A DNA stretch of 64,000 nt from Aplectana chamaeleonis (Eukaryota > Nematoda > Chromadorea > Rhabditida > Cosmocercidae): the NCBI GenBank assembly GCA_029168955.1, contig JAPDOI010000195.1:930001-994000 (forward strand), in the 5' to 3' direction. This document shows, one piece after another, positions 43,044 through 54,900 of this stretch. The position numbers and the translations under genes were made by a program. How positions within the stretch are numbered: the stretch's first letter is position 1; the number at the start of each line of letters is the position of its first letter. A model generated the notes under the pieces. It did no database searches, was not told the origin of the DNA, and saw nothing but the letters and a program-made list of their open reading frames with translations.

Positions 43044-43248
43044 ATTTGCGGAAAACATCGTCAGGGGAAAGTTGCGATTGGGCAAATTTGTGACAGAACG
43101 TGCCCTTACATTCTTACTGAAGTACATGCCTGGACTGACTGATGGAACATATACCATAGAGGACATAGTGGACGGAAATGTGCTGCTTCATTTGCAGGAC
43201 GTGGGAGTGTCGTCGAATGAAATGATACAGCAGTTATCCGTTGATAAG
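43044..43248 (+). CDS. fcd-2: FANCD2-like, exon 19
   Basis: 205 bases, the longest exon seen. K-F-V-T-E-R-A-L-T-F-L-L-K-Y-M-P and D-G-N-V-L-L-H-L-Q-D-V-G roughly match human I-L-H-C-G-L-V-T-K-F-I-L and P-E-L-L-F-L-L-E-D-L. TTGCAG acceptor, GTCGG donor, phase 0. Confidence 0.75.
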
Positions 43249-43249
43249 G

Positions 43250-43983
43250 TCGGATCTTCGCATGATGTTTGATACTCGAAAACTCCCTCCGATAGTCGTT
43301 CAGCCGAAAGATGCATGTAATAGTTACTCTGAAATGCCATAGGCTATATGCTCAGGTTTGGTGATATCGAATGCAGCATACGCGATAGCAAAAGTGGTTG
43401 AGATAGCGACGCTAATAGACACATACAGGCTATGAAACGGCGAAATTCACTTGGTTCTTACGCGTGCTGGTGCGGAGCGGAGGTTAGAGACAGTGATAGA
43501 GCGTAGGGCAGACGGAGGCCGAGGCGCCGCGCGCGTCGCTCGCGCCTCGAATGATGGGAATTACGAGGTTTTATGGAGGGTTATTTGTAGTAGAATGCTT
43601 ACGCCGTTGGAAGCTCAAAAAACTTGTTAGATTGACCGTATTTGAGCCATTATGAGCCACCAAGACTTCGGGTCTCCTCCAGGGATGAGCGGAAATCTTT
43701 CTCGAAATTTCCGAAATCGGAACGTCAAAAACCATAGGAAAATCAGGTAATCGAAGATACGCTCACCTGGATAGATTCCAACCACCCATGGTGGCTGTAT
43801 GTACCTACCATCCTGCTAATCTATTCAGCCTTAAAAAATCTTTTAAATCTTTAGCTGGGCGGAGATCTCCTCCCAATAAAAAGACTTAATGAAGCTTAAT
43901 CTTCTTTCTCATTTTTTCACGAAATTCGGATACACGACAAAAACCGAGAATCCAGACTAATGCTGCTCGAAATTCGCTTCAGT
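43250..43983. other. Intron 19, left part
   Basis: AT-rich with one GC-rich patch near 43,500. No inverted termini, exon or RNA gene recognised. Confidence 0.4.
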
Positions 43984-43986
43984 TAA

Positions 43987-44346
43987 GGCGCTATTCATAC
44001 TACTCAACGCCAGCGCGTGTCGCGCTGGCGTGGCGTTTGTGTATGAATGGCTTGACGTCCCGCCCGCGCGGCTCGCGCGTCACGCTCCGCTCGCTCCGCT
44101 ATGGCGTCGCCGCTGCAGTGTTCATACTGCCACCCGGAACGCCTTGGCGTTTTCATCCACTGATATTATTTATCGATCGTCTCATTCATTCCAGCCTTAC
44201 CGCTCCGCCATGGCGTGGCACCGGAGTATAAATATTCTCCGGAAGCGCGGCACGCGCGTCACGCGCGTAGAAAGTATTCATACGCATACGCCACGCCAGC
44301 GCGGCACGCGCGGGCCGCGCTGGCGTTGAGTAGTATGAATAGCGCC
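43987..44346. mobile_element. Harbinger-type MITE with TAA target duplication
   Basis: The ends read GGCGCTATTCATACTACTCA (continuing ACGCCAGCGCG) and its inverse TGAGTAGTATGAATAGCGCC, flanked on both sides by TAA. The GC-rich interior contains many GGCACGCGCG-type blocks. About 360 bp; a three-base TWA duplication suits PIF/Harbinger. Confidence 0.8.
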
Positions 44347-44349
44347 TAA

Positions 44350-45700
44350 TTATTTTCAGGTAGCACACTAGATATCATGACTTCGAGACAACACTCACTA
44401 ATTGACTGTGGCCCAATAAGATATAATTTTATGTACTGTAACTTGAATAGTGAGTGTAACCCTCCTATAACAAGAAATATTTAGACCATTAGAATCGCAA
44501 CAAGTAGGCCGAAGTACAGATGGGCAAAAATACTATAGTAGGTGATGGGCCCTTGCTCAATATGGTCTAGCTGATGGAAGAGACGCGCTCATTGCGGCGG
44601 ACCGTGCGGAGTTCGCGACACTAACGGCTAATAGAGTTTCAATCGCGCGTCTACCGTCGCAGCCCTGTCCATTCACTACTCTACGTTCTGAGAAGAGATC
44701 ATACGTACACTTTGTTTAGACTGCAAGCTCCACTTGAACATAAAAAAACATGGGCAGAGACCCCTATCAGATTGAATAAAAGCTTGGACAGACACAAATC
44801 TCCCTGAAAAAGAGCCGGTTTGAGAATGCTTCAACACGAGTCTGGAAAACAGCGCAGTGGGTTTTTGGTTTATTTTGAGAAAATACAATTTCTGCCGATA
44901 TGTGAATCTCATTCCTTGCTCTTTTTCGAACATCAAAACAAACCTCCGGTTCAGGTTTAGCCCTTGAAGAACTTCCCAAATGGCTTACAGAAAACAATGC
45001 GTAAGCTGCTAAAATTGTAACTTTCTAATAATCTCCGATTTTTTTCCGCATTTTGGGGCATTTTTTCGAAAACTTGAAGGTCAAAAACCATCGGAAATCA
45101 GCATTCCGTGCTCTCCTGGTCTCCTCCCATTGTTTTGCCACTGCGTTTTCCCGTTTACTACAATCATTCTCAAATTGATTGCTCAAATACGGCGCTTCGG
45201 CTTGCTTTTGACGGCTCCAGCGGGTAGTCGTTCTAGAAAAGGTAAAAATAGTCTATGAGCTTCTCATTCTTTACCATTTCATCGCTCGCTTTGCAATCTC
45301 AACCGAGCATCTATGTAAGCTGTGGTAAAACTCATCCGCTTTCAATCTATTGCAACAACAACCCGTTAGTTCTTAAATCACGTCATGTGTCTTTTTTTCG
45401 GCAGTTTTCAATATTACTAGCTCCAAACCTTCGAGCCACACCTTGAAATTGATGGTATTTGATCGTGAGCAGTGCTTTTAATAACCGTCAGATCTCAAAT
45501 TATCGAAATCATGTTCGAGGGATTCCGAAAGGGTTATCATCAAGTTTGTCATTTACATAGTAAAGTTATTTCCTTCCGAGTTTTAGCGAAGCAATGCTTT
45601 TCAGGGGCTGTGTGGTGATGCGTAGAAGTGTAGTGGAAATAGAAAGCTCATTTCGTTCAGTGTTGGTGATTTTAAGTCGATTGTTAACTTCCTCAGTCCC
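44350..45700. other. Intron 19, right part
   Basis: AT-rich intronic DNA. I see no repeat termini or exons. Confidence 0.4.
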
Positions 45701-45708
45701 CTTTTCAG

Positions 45709-45820
45709 CTGGTGCAATTGCTATCAACGTGTTCAATGGAAGCGCAACTTTTAAAGTCGGCAGCAGTGGTTGAAAAGCTTTTGTCTCCACGTCTAAAGGA
45801 ATTCACAAATGAAGTTTTGG
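45709..45820 (+). CDS. fcd-2: FANCD2-like, exon 20
   Basis: CTTTTCAG acceptor, GTTAG donor, ends in phase 1. It encodes L-V-Q-L-L-S-T-C-S-M-E-A-Q-L-L and V-V-E-K-L-L-S-P-R-L, helical solenoid sequence following exon 19 in phase. Confidence 0.7.
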
Positions 45821-46109
45821 GTTAGTGGCTTTTTTGAAATTAAAGGAATCCCGTTGTTTCGGTTTCGTTCCCACCAGGGGTGTGCGTAAATGGAATTTCA
45901 AATTTCGTAAATCGTAAACCGTAATTACGACAAAACCACCGTAAATCGTAAGCCGTAAATCGTAAATCGTAAACAGCAACTAATAACAATATCTACTAAA
46001 ATTATTATTACTATGGTGAAACAAGAGAAAATACCTACTGTCCACCGTTTCACGTACTTGGTTCATACACACATACTAGGTTGCGTTAAGAATTTGACAG
46101 CTAATCAGG

Positions 46110-46400
46110 TTTAAAGAGTTGGCATACTTTGTCGCTGTCATGAGCGACTGGAATGAAAACTAGCACACATCGCGGTAAGACTCGCATCGGAGAAGCGGCA
46201 TCGGCTACCGTATGAACAATTATCGCGCGTGGGCCTCAGCGACGTGTCGCGGAGGACTAACATACTGCAGATGTGCCGAAGCCTGTCGCTGTGCAGCGCA
46301 CTGTGAATGCGAAAGGTTTAGATGGCGGGAAGCGATCGCTGTCACTGTGCACAGCGATGCGACCGCGTGTCGCAAAAACACCATTGGCCTAATGGGACCG
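46110..46400. repeat. GC-rich MITE segment inside the hAT element
   Basis: TTTGTCGCTGTCATGAGCGAC and GTCACTGTGCACAGCGATGCGACC are inverted, diverged versions of blocks in the 28.57-28.79 kb palindromic unit. Confidence 0.5.
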
Positions 46401-46698
46401 TCTTACCCGTATTTCTCTTCTTTCCCTCAACACTCTTTCCACAACTCCTCCCCAGATCTTGAGAAATCCGGAAGTCCGATTCAGCTGTCCGCGAATCTGC
46501 TGTGCAACACGAACACAATTATACTCGTAACGCCTCTCCCGAAACGCTAACGCCGTTGTAAGCGTTAAAACGAGCCGAAATGACCATATTTGAGCGATTC
46601 TCAACAGCCGAATTTGAGAACTCCCATTTGCCAGCGGAACGGCAACACCAATTACACAATCGGTAAGGATCGCACTGATATTTATAGTTACCTCCGTG

Positions 46699-46863
46699 GC
46701 TTGTTTCCCCAGGAAAAAACATTCAAATTTGAACCGCGGCTGTCGCGGCGGTTTAAATCTCACCAGCGGCTGACTGGTAATCACTAGCCAGCCGCGGGTG
46801 AGATTTAAACCGCCGCGACAGCCGCGATTTGAATTTAAGTGTTTTTTCCTGAGAAAACAAGCC
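46699..46863. repeat. Near-perfect 165-bp hairpin inside the hAT element
   Basis: The left arm (GGCTTGTTT ... GAACCGCGGCTGTCGCGGCGG, TTTAAATCTCACC) and right arm (GGTGAGATTTAAACCGCCGC ... AAACAAGCC) pair with few mismatches around a short loop. A single arm of the same family lies at about 20,945-21,000. Confidence 0.8.
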
Positions 46864-47884
46864 AAGGACCTAGCCATAGTACATTATGTACTCCGAGTTC
46901 CCTACTGAAGGTTGGCTCAAACTCGGTGCACTTACGTCAAAAATATGGCACCGAGCTTGCGCCAACTTTCAATAGAGATCGCAAAGCATCAGTTCAATAC
47001 GGCCCACCTCTATATTGTCTAGAGCACAGTTTCGGTCACCCAGTACAAGTTATTTTTCCTATATCCACTAAATCACTTGCAGAATCGTAGCTAGTTAAGG
47101 AATATAGCCAACGCGCCCCACCAAACGCTCGCATTTGTGAGAGATAACAGTAACGGCGAAGATGAGCATTTAAACAAGGGCTCGCGCCTTTTCTGAGTGT
47201 CCGTTTGCTGCGGACGAAGAAAAATCAACTAGAGGAAACAATTTTCAGCTCTAAACTTTTAGGGTAAAAAAAACGAACACTCTTATTGATTTTTGTGGAC
47301 TCTAAGTAACGGTAATCTACTCAAAAGGCGGCCCAGGAGTAATATTTGAAGCAATTTTTTATTGATTAGACCGCTTCGTTCGATGTCTTGACATAAATTT
47401 AGTTATAGGAATCAGGACAGTTGATATTCATAAAAAAAAACTCGAAAAGAGGCTCTTCGTGAAGAGTGTTACTAGATTGCTTTACGTCGTAGGCGGCAGC
47501 TTGTGCGCAATGCGGGTCTGTTATCCAGCGGCTCCAACTCCAACCGCGTGTCCCGCGTTATAATGATAGAATCACGTCAAAGAATGATAATGGGATAGTG
47601 CTGTAGTCACACACCTGGATTGGCCTCATCTTCTGAGCGAAAACATTGGTATACGCAAAGTGGGATTAGAGCAGGTCAATTGGAGATGTCTTGTGATTTA
47701 TTTCCATTTCATGTATTTTTATTTACGAAAGGTTACGATTTACTTCCCAAAATGTCGTAAATCGTAAACCGTAATTACGAGACCCAAAAACACCGTAAAT
47801 CGTAAATCGTAAACCGTAATTACGCGCACCCCTGGTTCCGACCAATGAGAGAAGCTGAACACTGCTTTCCTAGTACTGTTGTAT

Positions 47885-48460
47885 AATTCCGAAAAAAATG
47901 TCGAGCGAACGAAAATTGAAAAAAAAATCGTTCGAAAAAATTTTGAACAAAGAGAATCGAAAAAAAAAATTCGTTCGAACAGTTTTCGAACGAACAAAAA
48001 ATGAGAAAATTTTGTTCGAACTGACGTCGAACGAACGAGTTTCGAAACCAATCGAAATTTCGATTTTTTCGAAATTCGTTGGAAATTTTGAATTGTTTTC
48101 GAAATTTGTCGAAAATTTCGAATTTTTTTTCGAAATTTGCTCAAAAGAATCTCCAACGAACGAATTCCGAAAAATCGGATTTTGAGCGGACGAAATTCGA
48201 AAAAGAATTTGTTCGAAAAAACTTCGAACGAACGAAATTTGAAAAAAATCCGTTCGACAAATTCTCGAACGAACGAAATTTGAAAAAATTTCGTTCGAAT
48301 AATTTCCGAACGAACGAAATTTGAAAAACATGCGTTCGACAAATTTTCGAACGAACGAAATGTGAAAAAATTTTGCTCGACGAATGTTGGAACCAACGAA
48401 AACGAACGAAAAATATTTTGAAACATCTTTCGAAAAAATTTCGAAAATTTCTTTCGTGTA
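47885..48460. repeat. TTCGAA/GAACGAACGAAAT array, third locus
   Basis: Repeats of a roughly 40-bp unit, with GAACGAACGAAATTTGAAAA and a TTCGTTCGA core, fill most of this interval in intron 20. Both strands give long pseudo-frames with Phe/Arg/Ser or Lys/Glu periodicity; these are not genes. Confidence 0.85.
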
Positions 48461-48572
48461 CAACCATATTTCCTAGCCTTTGTGGAAAATGGCCTATCCG
48501 ATATTTTATAGGTTTTTTTGTGCGTTTCAATTATTATTTCGCAAACCATCTGTGGAAACTGAACAGTTGCAG

Positions 48573-48646
48573 GTCCATTGACGTCCATCATCGAAAGTGT
48601 TGGAAAAGATGTGCGCCTGTTGGGCTGCGCTGCCACCGCACTCGAG
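48573..48646 (+). CDS. fcd-2: FANCD2-like, exon 21
   Basis: TTGCAG acceptor, GTTCG donor. It completes Gly from exon 20 and reads P-L-T-S-I-I-E-S-V-G-K-D-V-R-L-L-G-C-A. Phase 0 at the end, so it splices straight to exon 22. Confidence 0.7.
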
Positions 48647-49129
48647 GTTCGTTATTGTCAATAGGTTTAACCGATTCAAATGACGCATTTTGAATTTCTG
48701 GCTGTGCAGGCGAATCACTCACATCAGATTAGGTTTTTATGTTGAAATAAAAACAGCTGCCAATGTGTAGTCGACGCAGAATTTTGCTATTCGGCTTGAT
48801 ATATTTTCTCACAGCTTGCGACTCCATAAGTATATGCCTGCGACGTGCCTTTTCTATGTCATCCCGCAGTCTGCGTCGACTGTATCTCTAGGGAACATGT
48901 CATGCTAATAATTCTGGTTAGCTAGAAACATGAGAATCTATCCGTCTTTGGAATCATTATAACCGGTGATGACCTTTTCCCCTTATTAATATAGTTAGCG
49001 AAAGGATTATATGATAATCCAACGGAGAGAAGAGAACAAGAGGTTGGCGGTGAATCCCTGTGAGCTATTCTATCCGCCTTTGTTTTGCAGTTTTTCGTGG
49101 ATGCTCACCTCATCCTGAGGCCCTCGTCA

Positions 49130-49785
49130 AAGTTGGATGATAGTCCGTAGTCTCACACGGTCGGTATGCAAGTAAAACACGAGATACGATGACAAAAATT
49201 GCCCTTTGATAGTCCCCTCTAGGTCTCCTGTAGTCCCTCCCTGTCAGGGTCAGGCAGGGCGCTGCGTAATTTTTTTTGAATTCGGGGCAGCCCCCTCCCC
49301 CTCCATTGAAGTTTCTTCCCCGACATCCAAAATTTTTGTGCCCCCCCCCCTTAGGAGCCATTTCTGGGTAGTTTAAATTTGATTACTAAAACCGTCAGGC
49401 GCCAAAAACTCGTTCAGTAGTCGGGCTCAAGCGTCTAAAATTCTGAGCAATGCTGCCAACATTCCCTTTGGTGAGCAAAAATATCGAGAATTTTTGGGAG
49501 ATATTCACCAAATTTTCATTTTTGGACCGAAATTTTCGCGACCCCCCCCGCTAACCTTGATTTTCAGGCCAATTTTTGTGCGACCGTCCCCATCATCTTT
49601 GCGAAATTTTGCGACCCCGCTTGACCCTGCTCCCTGTCTCACGCCGGTAGAATTTGGACCAATAGTGCTATCCACACCGTTGCGGTATCCCATCGAGCGC
49701 GGCGTATGCCGACGCATGGGCTGCGTAGGTGTGACTACGGACGGTCTAGGAGGGACTACGTTGGACTATCGTTCAAGTATGACGG
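49130..49785. mobile_element. MITE with inverted CCGTAGTC termini, carrying a hAT insertion
   Basis: TTGGATGATAGTCCGTAGTC, then CACACGGTCG, at the left is matched by an inverted diverged copy at the right (GTGTGACTACGGACGGTC, then GTTGGACTATC). A complete hAT-like element sits in its middle. Confidence 0.5.
49245..49629. mobile_element. hAT-like element with perfect 8-bp duplication CTCCCTGT
   Basis: CTCCCTGT flanks both sides exactly. The element starts CAGGGTCAGGCAGGGCG and ends CCCCGCTTGACCCTG. The interior repeats AAATTTTTGTGCCCCCCC/GCGACCCCC motifs, as in the 18.1-20.1 kb element, so both belong to one family. 385 bp, non-coding. Confidence 0.85.
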
Positions 49786-49881
49786 TGGCCTGATTGCAGA
49801 TTGTGTTGAGGAAGCACTGTAATGAATTCGACTCTTGAATGATTGCTATGTCTTCTGAGCTCATTGCTTTGATCATTGTAG

Positions 49882-50057
49882 GTCTTTGCTGAAACCAACA
49901 TTGAGCATGAGGTCGTTGTGCTCTGCCTGAGCTCTGTATCAGCTCTATCTTATAGTGGTAGTGATTTTCGGGAAATCCGAGACCTGCAGAAGGTGTTGTA
50001 TAATGCGCTACACTTTGCACATTCTACCATCAACAACGATCAATGTGCTGTTTTCTT
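49882..50057 (+). CDS. fcd-2: FANCD2-like, exon 22
   Basis: ATTGTAG acceptor, GTAAGT donor, phase 2. F-A-E-T-N-I-E-H-E-V-V-V-L-C-L is followed by L-Q-K-V-L-Y-N-A-L-H-F-A-H-S, which resembles human N-L-L-Y-S-A-L-H-V-L-S-S. Confidence 0.75.
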
Positions 50058-50148
50058 GTAAGTTTGCTTTCTTTATGAACTATCATATTTTTTCCGTACC
50101 ATTTTACTTCGTACCTCTCATACTAATTTACTGTATTTTCTATTTTAG

Positions 50149-50202
50149 GAGTACATGTACTTCTAGTTTTGGTCCTCTCTCCTTCGTGTACGACCTTTAA
50201 AG
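50149..50202 (+). CDS. fcd-2: FANCD2-like, exon 23 (problematic end)
   Basis: After a TTTTAG acceptor the frame reads S-T-C-T-S-S-F-G-P-L-S-F-V-Y-D-L and meets a TAA at 50,198-50,200, two bases before the only donor (AAAG-GTGTAC) with the phase exon 24 needs. The TTTAAAGGTGTACTGC here resembles an end of the TTAA-target MITE, so an insertion may have altered the exon. Alternatively a GTGTAC donor at 50,186 leads to an exon I did not find. Confidence 0.4.
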
Positions 50203-51914
50203 GTGTACTGCAAGCAGAGATGGACTTGTAGAAGAGAAACCACGACATTCATATGTTGATGTCGTCGATAAACGTAGCCTGAGTACTTGACATAGAGAGA
50301 AATTTCTGTGGTACAATTTATATCTTATGGTGGCGGTTTCCACAGCATGCAAATAAAGCCACTCTTGGGAGATGGAGGACATCTCGAGCTGCAAAGGATT
50401 CCTGCAGAGTCTGGCGAGCTCACCGATCATGGTGGAAGTGGGCGACTACGCAGTTTCGCTTTGCGTGTATCCTTTATCACATCTGGGCCATTGTCCAGAT
50501 TGGCAGATTGCTATGTCTGTTACCATGAATAAGGCTATTAGGGCTTATAGAACCTGGGCATATGAACAGCTCTCATGGGGGGCCCAGGCTCAGGCGTACG
50601 GTGTGACGATCATAGAGGGGAGAGGGGGGGGGGCGCAGCCTTAGGCGCCGGGTAGGGGTGGGGTCGCAGACCCCCGGTCCGTCATCATGCCAAAAATTTC
50701 CCTCCTATCGCACCGAGCAAATTTTTTCGCAAAAACGGCGATTCGCGGCAATTTCGCGAGTCAGCAACTCAGAACATAATTGTTGAAACTCCTCACAGGC
50801 TTTGCATGAATCCTTAAAAGCCCTTCGATTTCATTTTTCTCTCAAGAGCAGGCTCTCCTTCAGGGGCCCATTGCACCTTTTTCTTATCCGTAGGAAACTA
50901 AAAAAAGGTATGGTACGAAGATACACGCCATTGAATCGAACACCGAAATGATCGCATAAATTACGTTGTCCCCAAACCATCGTCTAACTGAGGTAGCTTG
51001 TCGAAACTTGTGAAATGGACGTCAGATTCGTCTTCAGCGCCCTGAATTGCACCCCTAAACGAGATTTCAGCCGAGTCCGAGATACCGACCAGAGATCGGG
51101 AAAACCGCTGCCTGAACTTTGACGTTCGGAGAGGTCGAGAAATTAATGTTTCTGGATGGGGCTGCTGTAGTGTTTATTTTGAAGAAGACCATTAGAAAAA
51201 AACTGTCGGCCGAGTCCTAGGTCGGTCCAACCATTTTGAGTCGATTACGGCCGGTGCGACAGCTGTAAATGTGACGGTGTGACTTGAGTCCTAAAAACAG
51301 GCCTCATCACACCGTGTGATTATGGCGGCAAAGGCCACTAGATCAGTTTTTAAAGCTTAATCAGGTAGATAAGTGAGGAAACTTATTGAACAGCCCTTCC
51401 AGTAGCCAAGCAGTCACCTATGAGTGTGTTATTCGGGGCGCTGAAAATCGGAAAACCGCTGCCTGAACTTTGACGTTTGGAGAGGCCGAGAAAATAGTTT
51501 TTCTGGATCGGACTGCTGTAGTGTTTATCTTGTAGAAGATCATTAAAAAAGCTGTCGGCCGAGATCTGGGTCGATCCGACCATTTTTAGCCGATTATAAC
51601 CGGTGTGACTTGACCTCCGTTTCGTTTAACGTCCGTTTTTGCTGAAAAATCGTCTGGAAGCATTGTTCGGAAGAGAGCACTCAAATTGGTTCACACAAAC
51701 GGTTAAAGTGACAACCTCGATGGGAGGGGCCGCACCGGATCCAAAGCTGGAGGAGGGGGGGGGGCGCACCTCTCACGGCCCGATCACACCGCTGTGCCTT
51801 ACCCTAAATCGGCCTTACTCTGTTAGAAAATCCACTGGAAGAAAGTAGCCGCGAAGTAAGTAAACCATTAGCATAAGAATAAATAGACTCCATTCACTGC
51901 CCACATTGGAGTGA
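50203..51914. repeat. Intron 23 with a 170-bp direct duplication
   Basis: A block beginning AAAACCGCTGCCTGAACTTT at about 51,112 recurs at about 51,456 with roughly 85-90% identity, including GACTGCTGTAGTGTTTAT and GCTGTCGGCCGAG. G-rich homopolymers occur at 50,620 and 51,757. No gene is supported. Confidence 0.55.
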
Positions 51915-54900
51915 ACATGACTTACTTGACTTACTCGGTTGGCTTTCGCCTGACGCGGTCATTCCGCATCTTCACCGAGGTGTGCCGTCCTAGTAGTCAG
52001 CCGTGCCCATTTTTCACGGTCTTCAGCCACAATTTGAACATATTCCATCCAGCTGTCACTATTCCATTTCCTGCGAAACGAAACATCGCGCCTGAACTGT
52101 CTTTCGATGCCGAGTGACTTCAAATCCTCTTTAACCACATCCGTCCAGAACTTTCGCCTACGCCCAGGTGGCCGTTTCCAGACAGGATTTGGAAGCATTC
52201 CTAAAGCGTGTTGTACGAGACGATCCGGCGTTCTTCTTAGTATATGCCCGAGCAGTCGAAGTCGACTTTCCGTTGCTGCTCGAGATGGCGTTTGGAGATG
52301 CTGGCACCTCCCTCGTGTCAAGCGTTGATGTACTGCGTCGATTTCCTTGTAAAGGTCTTCGTTATGGCATACACGCGGCCAGAATTATCCAAGCAAACGC
52401 CTAAAAAGCTTGCTCTCCGTGCAATCCAACCTTTTCATCTGCGCCTTCGGTGCTGCCCACGCCTCCGATCCGTACATCATGATAGGGCGAATAGCGGATA
52501 GGTAACTACCATCGTTCTTCAGCAAACAGCCCAAATAACAGAAATCGTCCACCAGTTCGATATGTTGTCCGTCCACACAAACTCCCATTGAAGGCCTCTG
52601 AGATACCCACATCTGCTTGCATTTGTCGGGACGAAGACGAAGTCCATAGGCTGCGGCATACTTCGAAACGAGGTTCGCAATCCTTTGCAGTTTTGCGTTG
52701 TTTTCAGCGAATAATACGATGTCGTCGGGGTACTCCAGGTCGACAAGTGAGCGTCCTGATGGTGTTAGGATCACATCCGCAGGAAACTGTTCTGCAACTC
52801 ATGATGTCATCAACGGCGAAGTTGAAAAGAAAAGGTCCTGCAACGGCTCCTCGCCTTACTCCTGTTTTCACTTCGAAAGCTGACGTAAATCCGACAGGTG
52901 TACGAACTGCTGCTGTTGTTTCATTGTTCATGTCTTCGATTAACCGAACATACTTTTCCGGGACTCCATCTGCTCGCAGAGCAAGTCCAAAAAAGCAAGC
53001 TGTAATGGCTTCGAATACCGCTGCCACGATTCAATTACTCTTCTCACGACGAACACTTGGTCGATGGTCGATCTTCCAGGTCGAAAACCAGCTTGCTCAT
53101 CTCTGGTCGTTCTTTCACGATGTTTGATAAGTCGCTCGAAAATGATACGTTCTAAAACCTTGTACATGACACGAAGTAGAGAGATTCCTCTGTACAGGCC
53201 ATAAAACGAGTTTCGGCCGCCGCGCGGCGGCCGAAACGTCGCGCGGCGGCCAAAACCCGTCTGCTTCCGACGCACGTGCGGTCGCGCAGCGCGTGGTACG
53301 CAGTCGACGGTGAGACATTGGCCGTTTTATGGCCTATAGTTCTTAGGATCCGTTACGGATAGCTTCTTGTGAAGAGGTACGATGATCGCATGTCTCCACG
53401 AATCGGGTATCCTTTCGCTCATCCATATAGCACGGATGGTGTTGGTCATTTCACGAATCCCAGACGGAGGAAGAGCTTTCAGCATTTCAGCAGTGATGTT
53501 GTCATCTCCACCAGCCTTTCCATTCTTCATTTTCCGGACACAATCCAAAACTTCAGACTCTGTCGGCGGTTCCTCACTGACATCGTAATGTGCTCTCTGA
53601 AATGCGGGAGCTCAGGTACTGATGGCGCTGGACGATTCAGTAGTGAACTGAAGTAATCCTTCCATATTGGCAGCGTCGCATCACCAACTGCAATTCCATT
53701 TGTAGTGTTCAAGACAGGAGAACATCTCTTCATCTTCCCGCTATACTGTCGCAGCAACGTGTAGGCCCTCCTCGGATTCTTCTCCTCCCAAGCCTTCTCG
53801 AACTCCTTAGCTCTACACGTCCACTCTCGTTCGCGGTCACTTTGAAGCTGCCGACGCAACTTCCTCCTCAGACGCTTCTCCTCCACGAAGTTTCCTGCTG
53901 TTCGGAGAGCACATACTCTGTTGTGGGTAGATGTTGTTTCTTCTGAGACGTAGGCAAACTCCTTCTTAGGCTGTACAACCGGGAGTGCCTCTTTTGAAGC
54001 GTCCTGGATGCACTTGACAAAGAATCCGCGTCGCAAAGTTTGTTCTTAGTCCGTACTCCGATGTGAATAGAAACGCGTTGTCGAGAATTCCTTCTGCACT
54101 CTTCATCTCTGAGTATTGTCATGTCAATCCTCTGGAGAGGCTGAGCCCCTCGCTTCCTCTTATGAATCCTCGCAGTGAAGTTCAACAGAACAGGACGGTG
54201 ATCCGAATCGAATGCGACATCCCACACAGCTCTAGATCTTCGAATGTCCGATACTGGAATATTCCTCGTCATGACATAGTCAAGCTGTGGTTTCAAAGTT
54301 GTCATCTTCCGCTTCCGCTGCTCTTCTGGAGATAGCTGGGTTGGTCCCTGCCACGTAAGCTGATGGCGGCGATGATTCTTCTTGAATGTCGATGCAATAA
54401 TCAGACCACTGCGGTCACAAAAGTCGACAAGGCGGTAGCCATTGTCCGATGTTTGCTCCACTGGGTAGAACCATTTACCGAGTACTTCGGATTCCTGATC
54501 AAGTCCCATCTTCGCATTTGCGTCAGTCCCCACGACAACAGCATGTTGACAAGGTATCCTGGCCAGCAACGTATTTAGTTCCTCATAAAACGCATCCTTC
54601 GAATTGTCTTCGGCGGTTTCAGTGGGCGCGTGAGCACTCACTATCCACAGATTGAATCCTCTGTGATCCCGCAGTCGTACGAATGCATTCCGACACAACG
54701 TTGAGCCGAATTCCTTGACCATACCATTGAAATCCTTCCTTACGGCTGTCGCACAGCCTCCCACTCTCCTATCGTCAGCGTTACCGCAGTAGATGGTGTA
54801 CTTTCCGACGCTGATGACGGGTCTCTCCTTGAGGCGGGTTTCCTGCAAAGCAGCAAACGGTGCATGGAAATAGCTCAGAAGTCTGGATAGCGCAGTTTTT

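Larger units (their letters stand above)
45875..47834. mobile_element. Non-autonomous hAT element in intron 20
   Basis: It begins CAGGGGTGTGCGTAA and ends TTACGCGCACCCCTG. The flanking eight bases are GTTCCCAC on the left and GTTCCGAC on the right, a hAT-size duplication with one change. Inside each end are tandem CGTAAATCGTAAACCGTAAT motifs, likely transposase-binding repeats. The 1.96 kb interior holds other MITEs and no transposase. Confidence 0.85.

Noticed and set aside
47740..48636. 298-codon and 197-codon - strand frames
   Set aside because: They translate the TTCGAA array and the hAT end; the Arg-x-F-F-x-I-S-F periodicity is repeat-derived.
49091..49147. Possible FANCD2 exon after a TTTTGCAG acceptor
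   Set aside because: It has no usable donor and runs into a MITE end, whereas exon 21 splices to exon 22 in phase without it.
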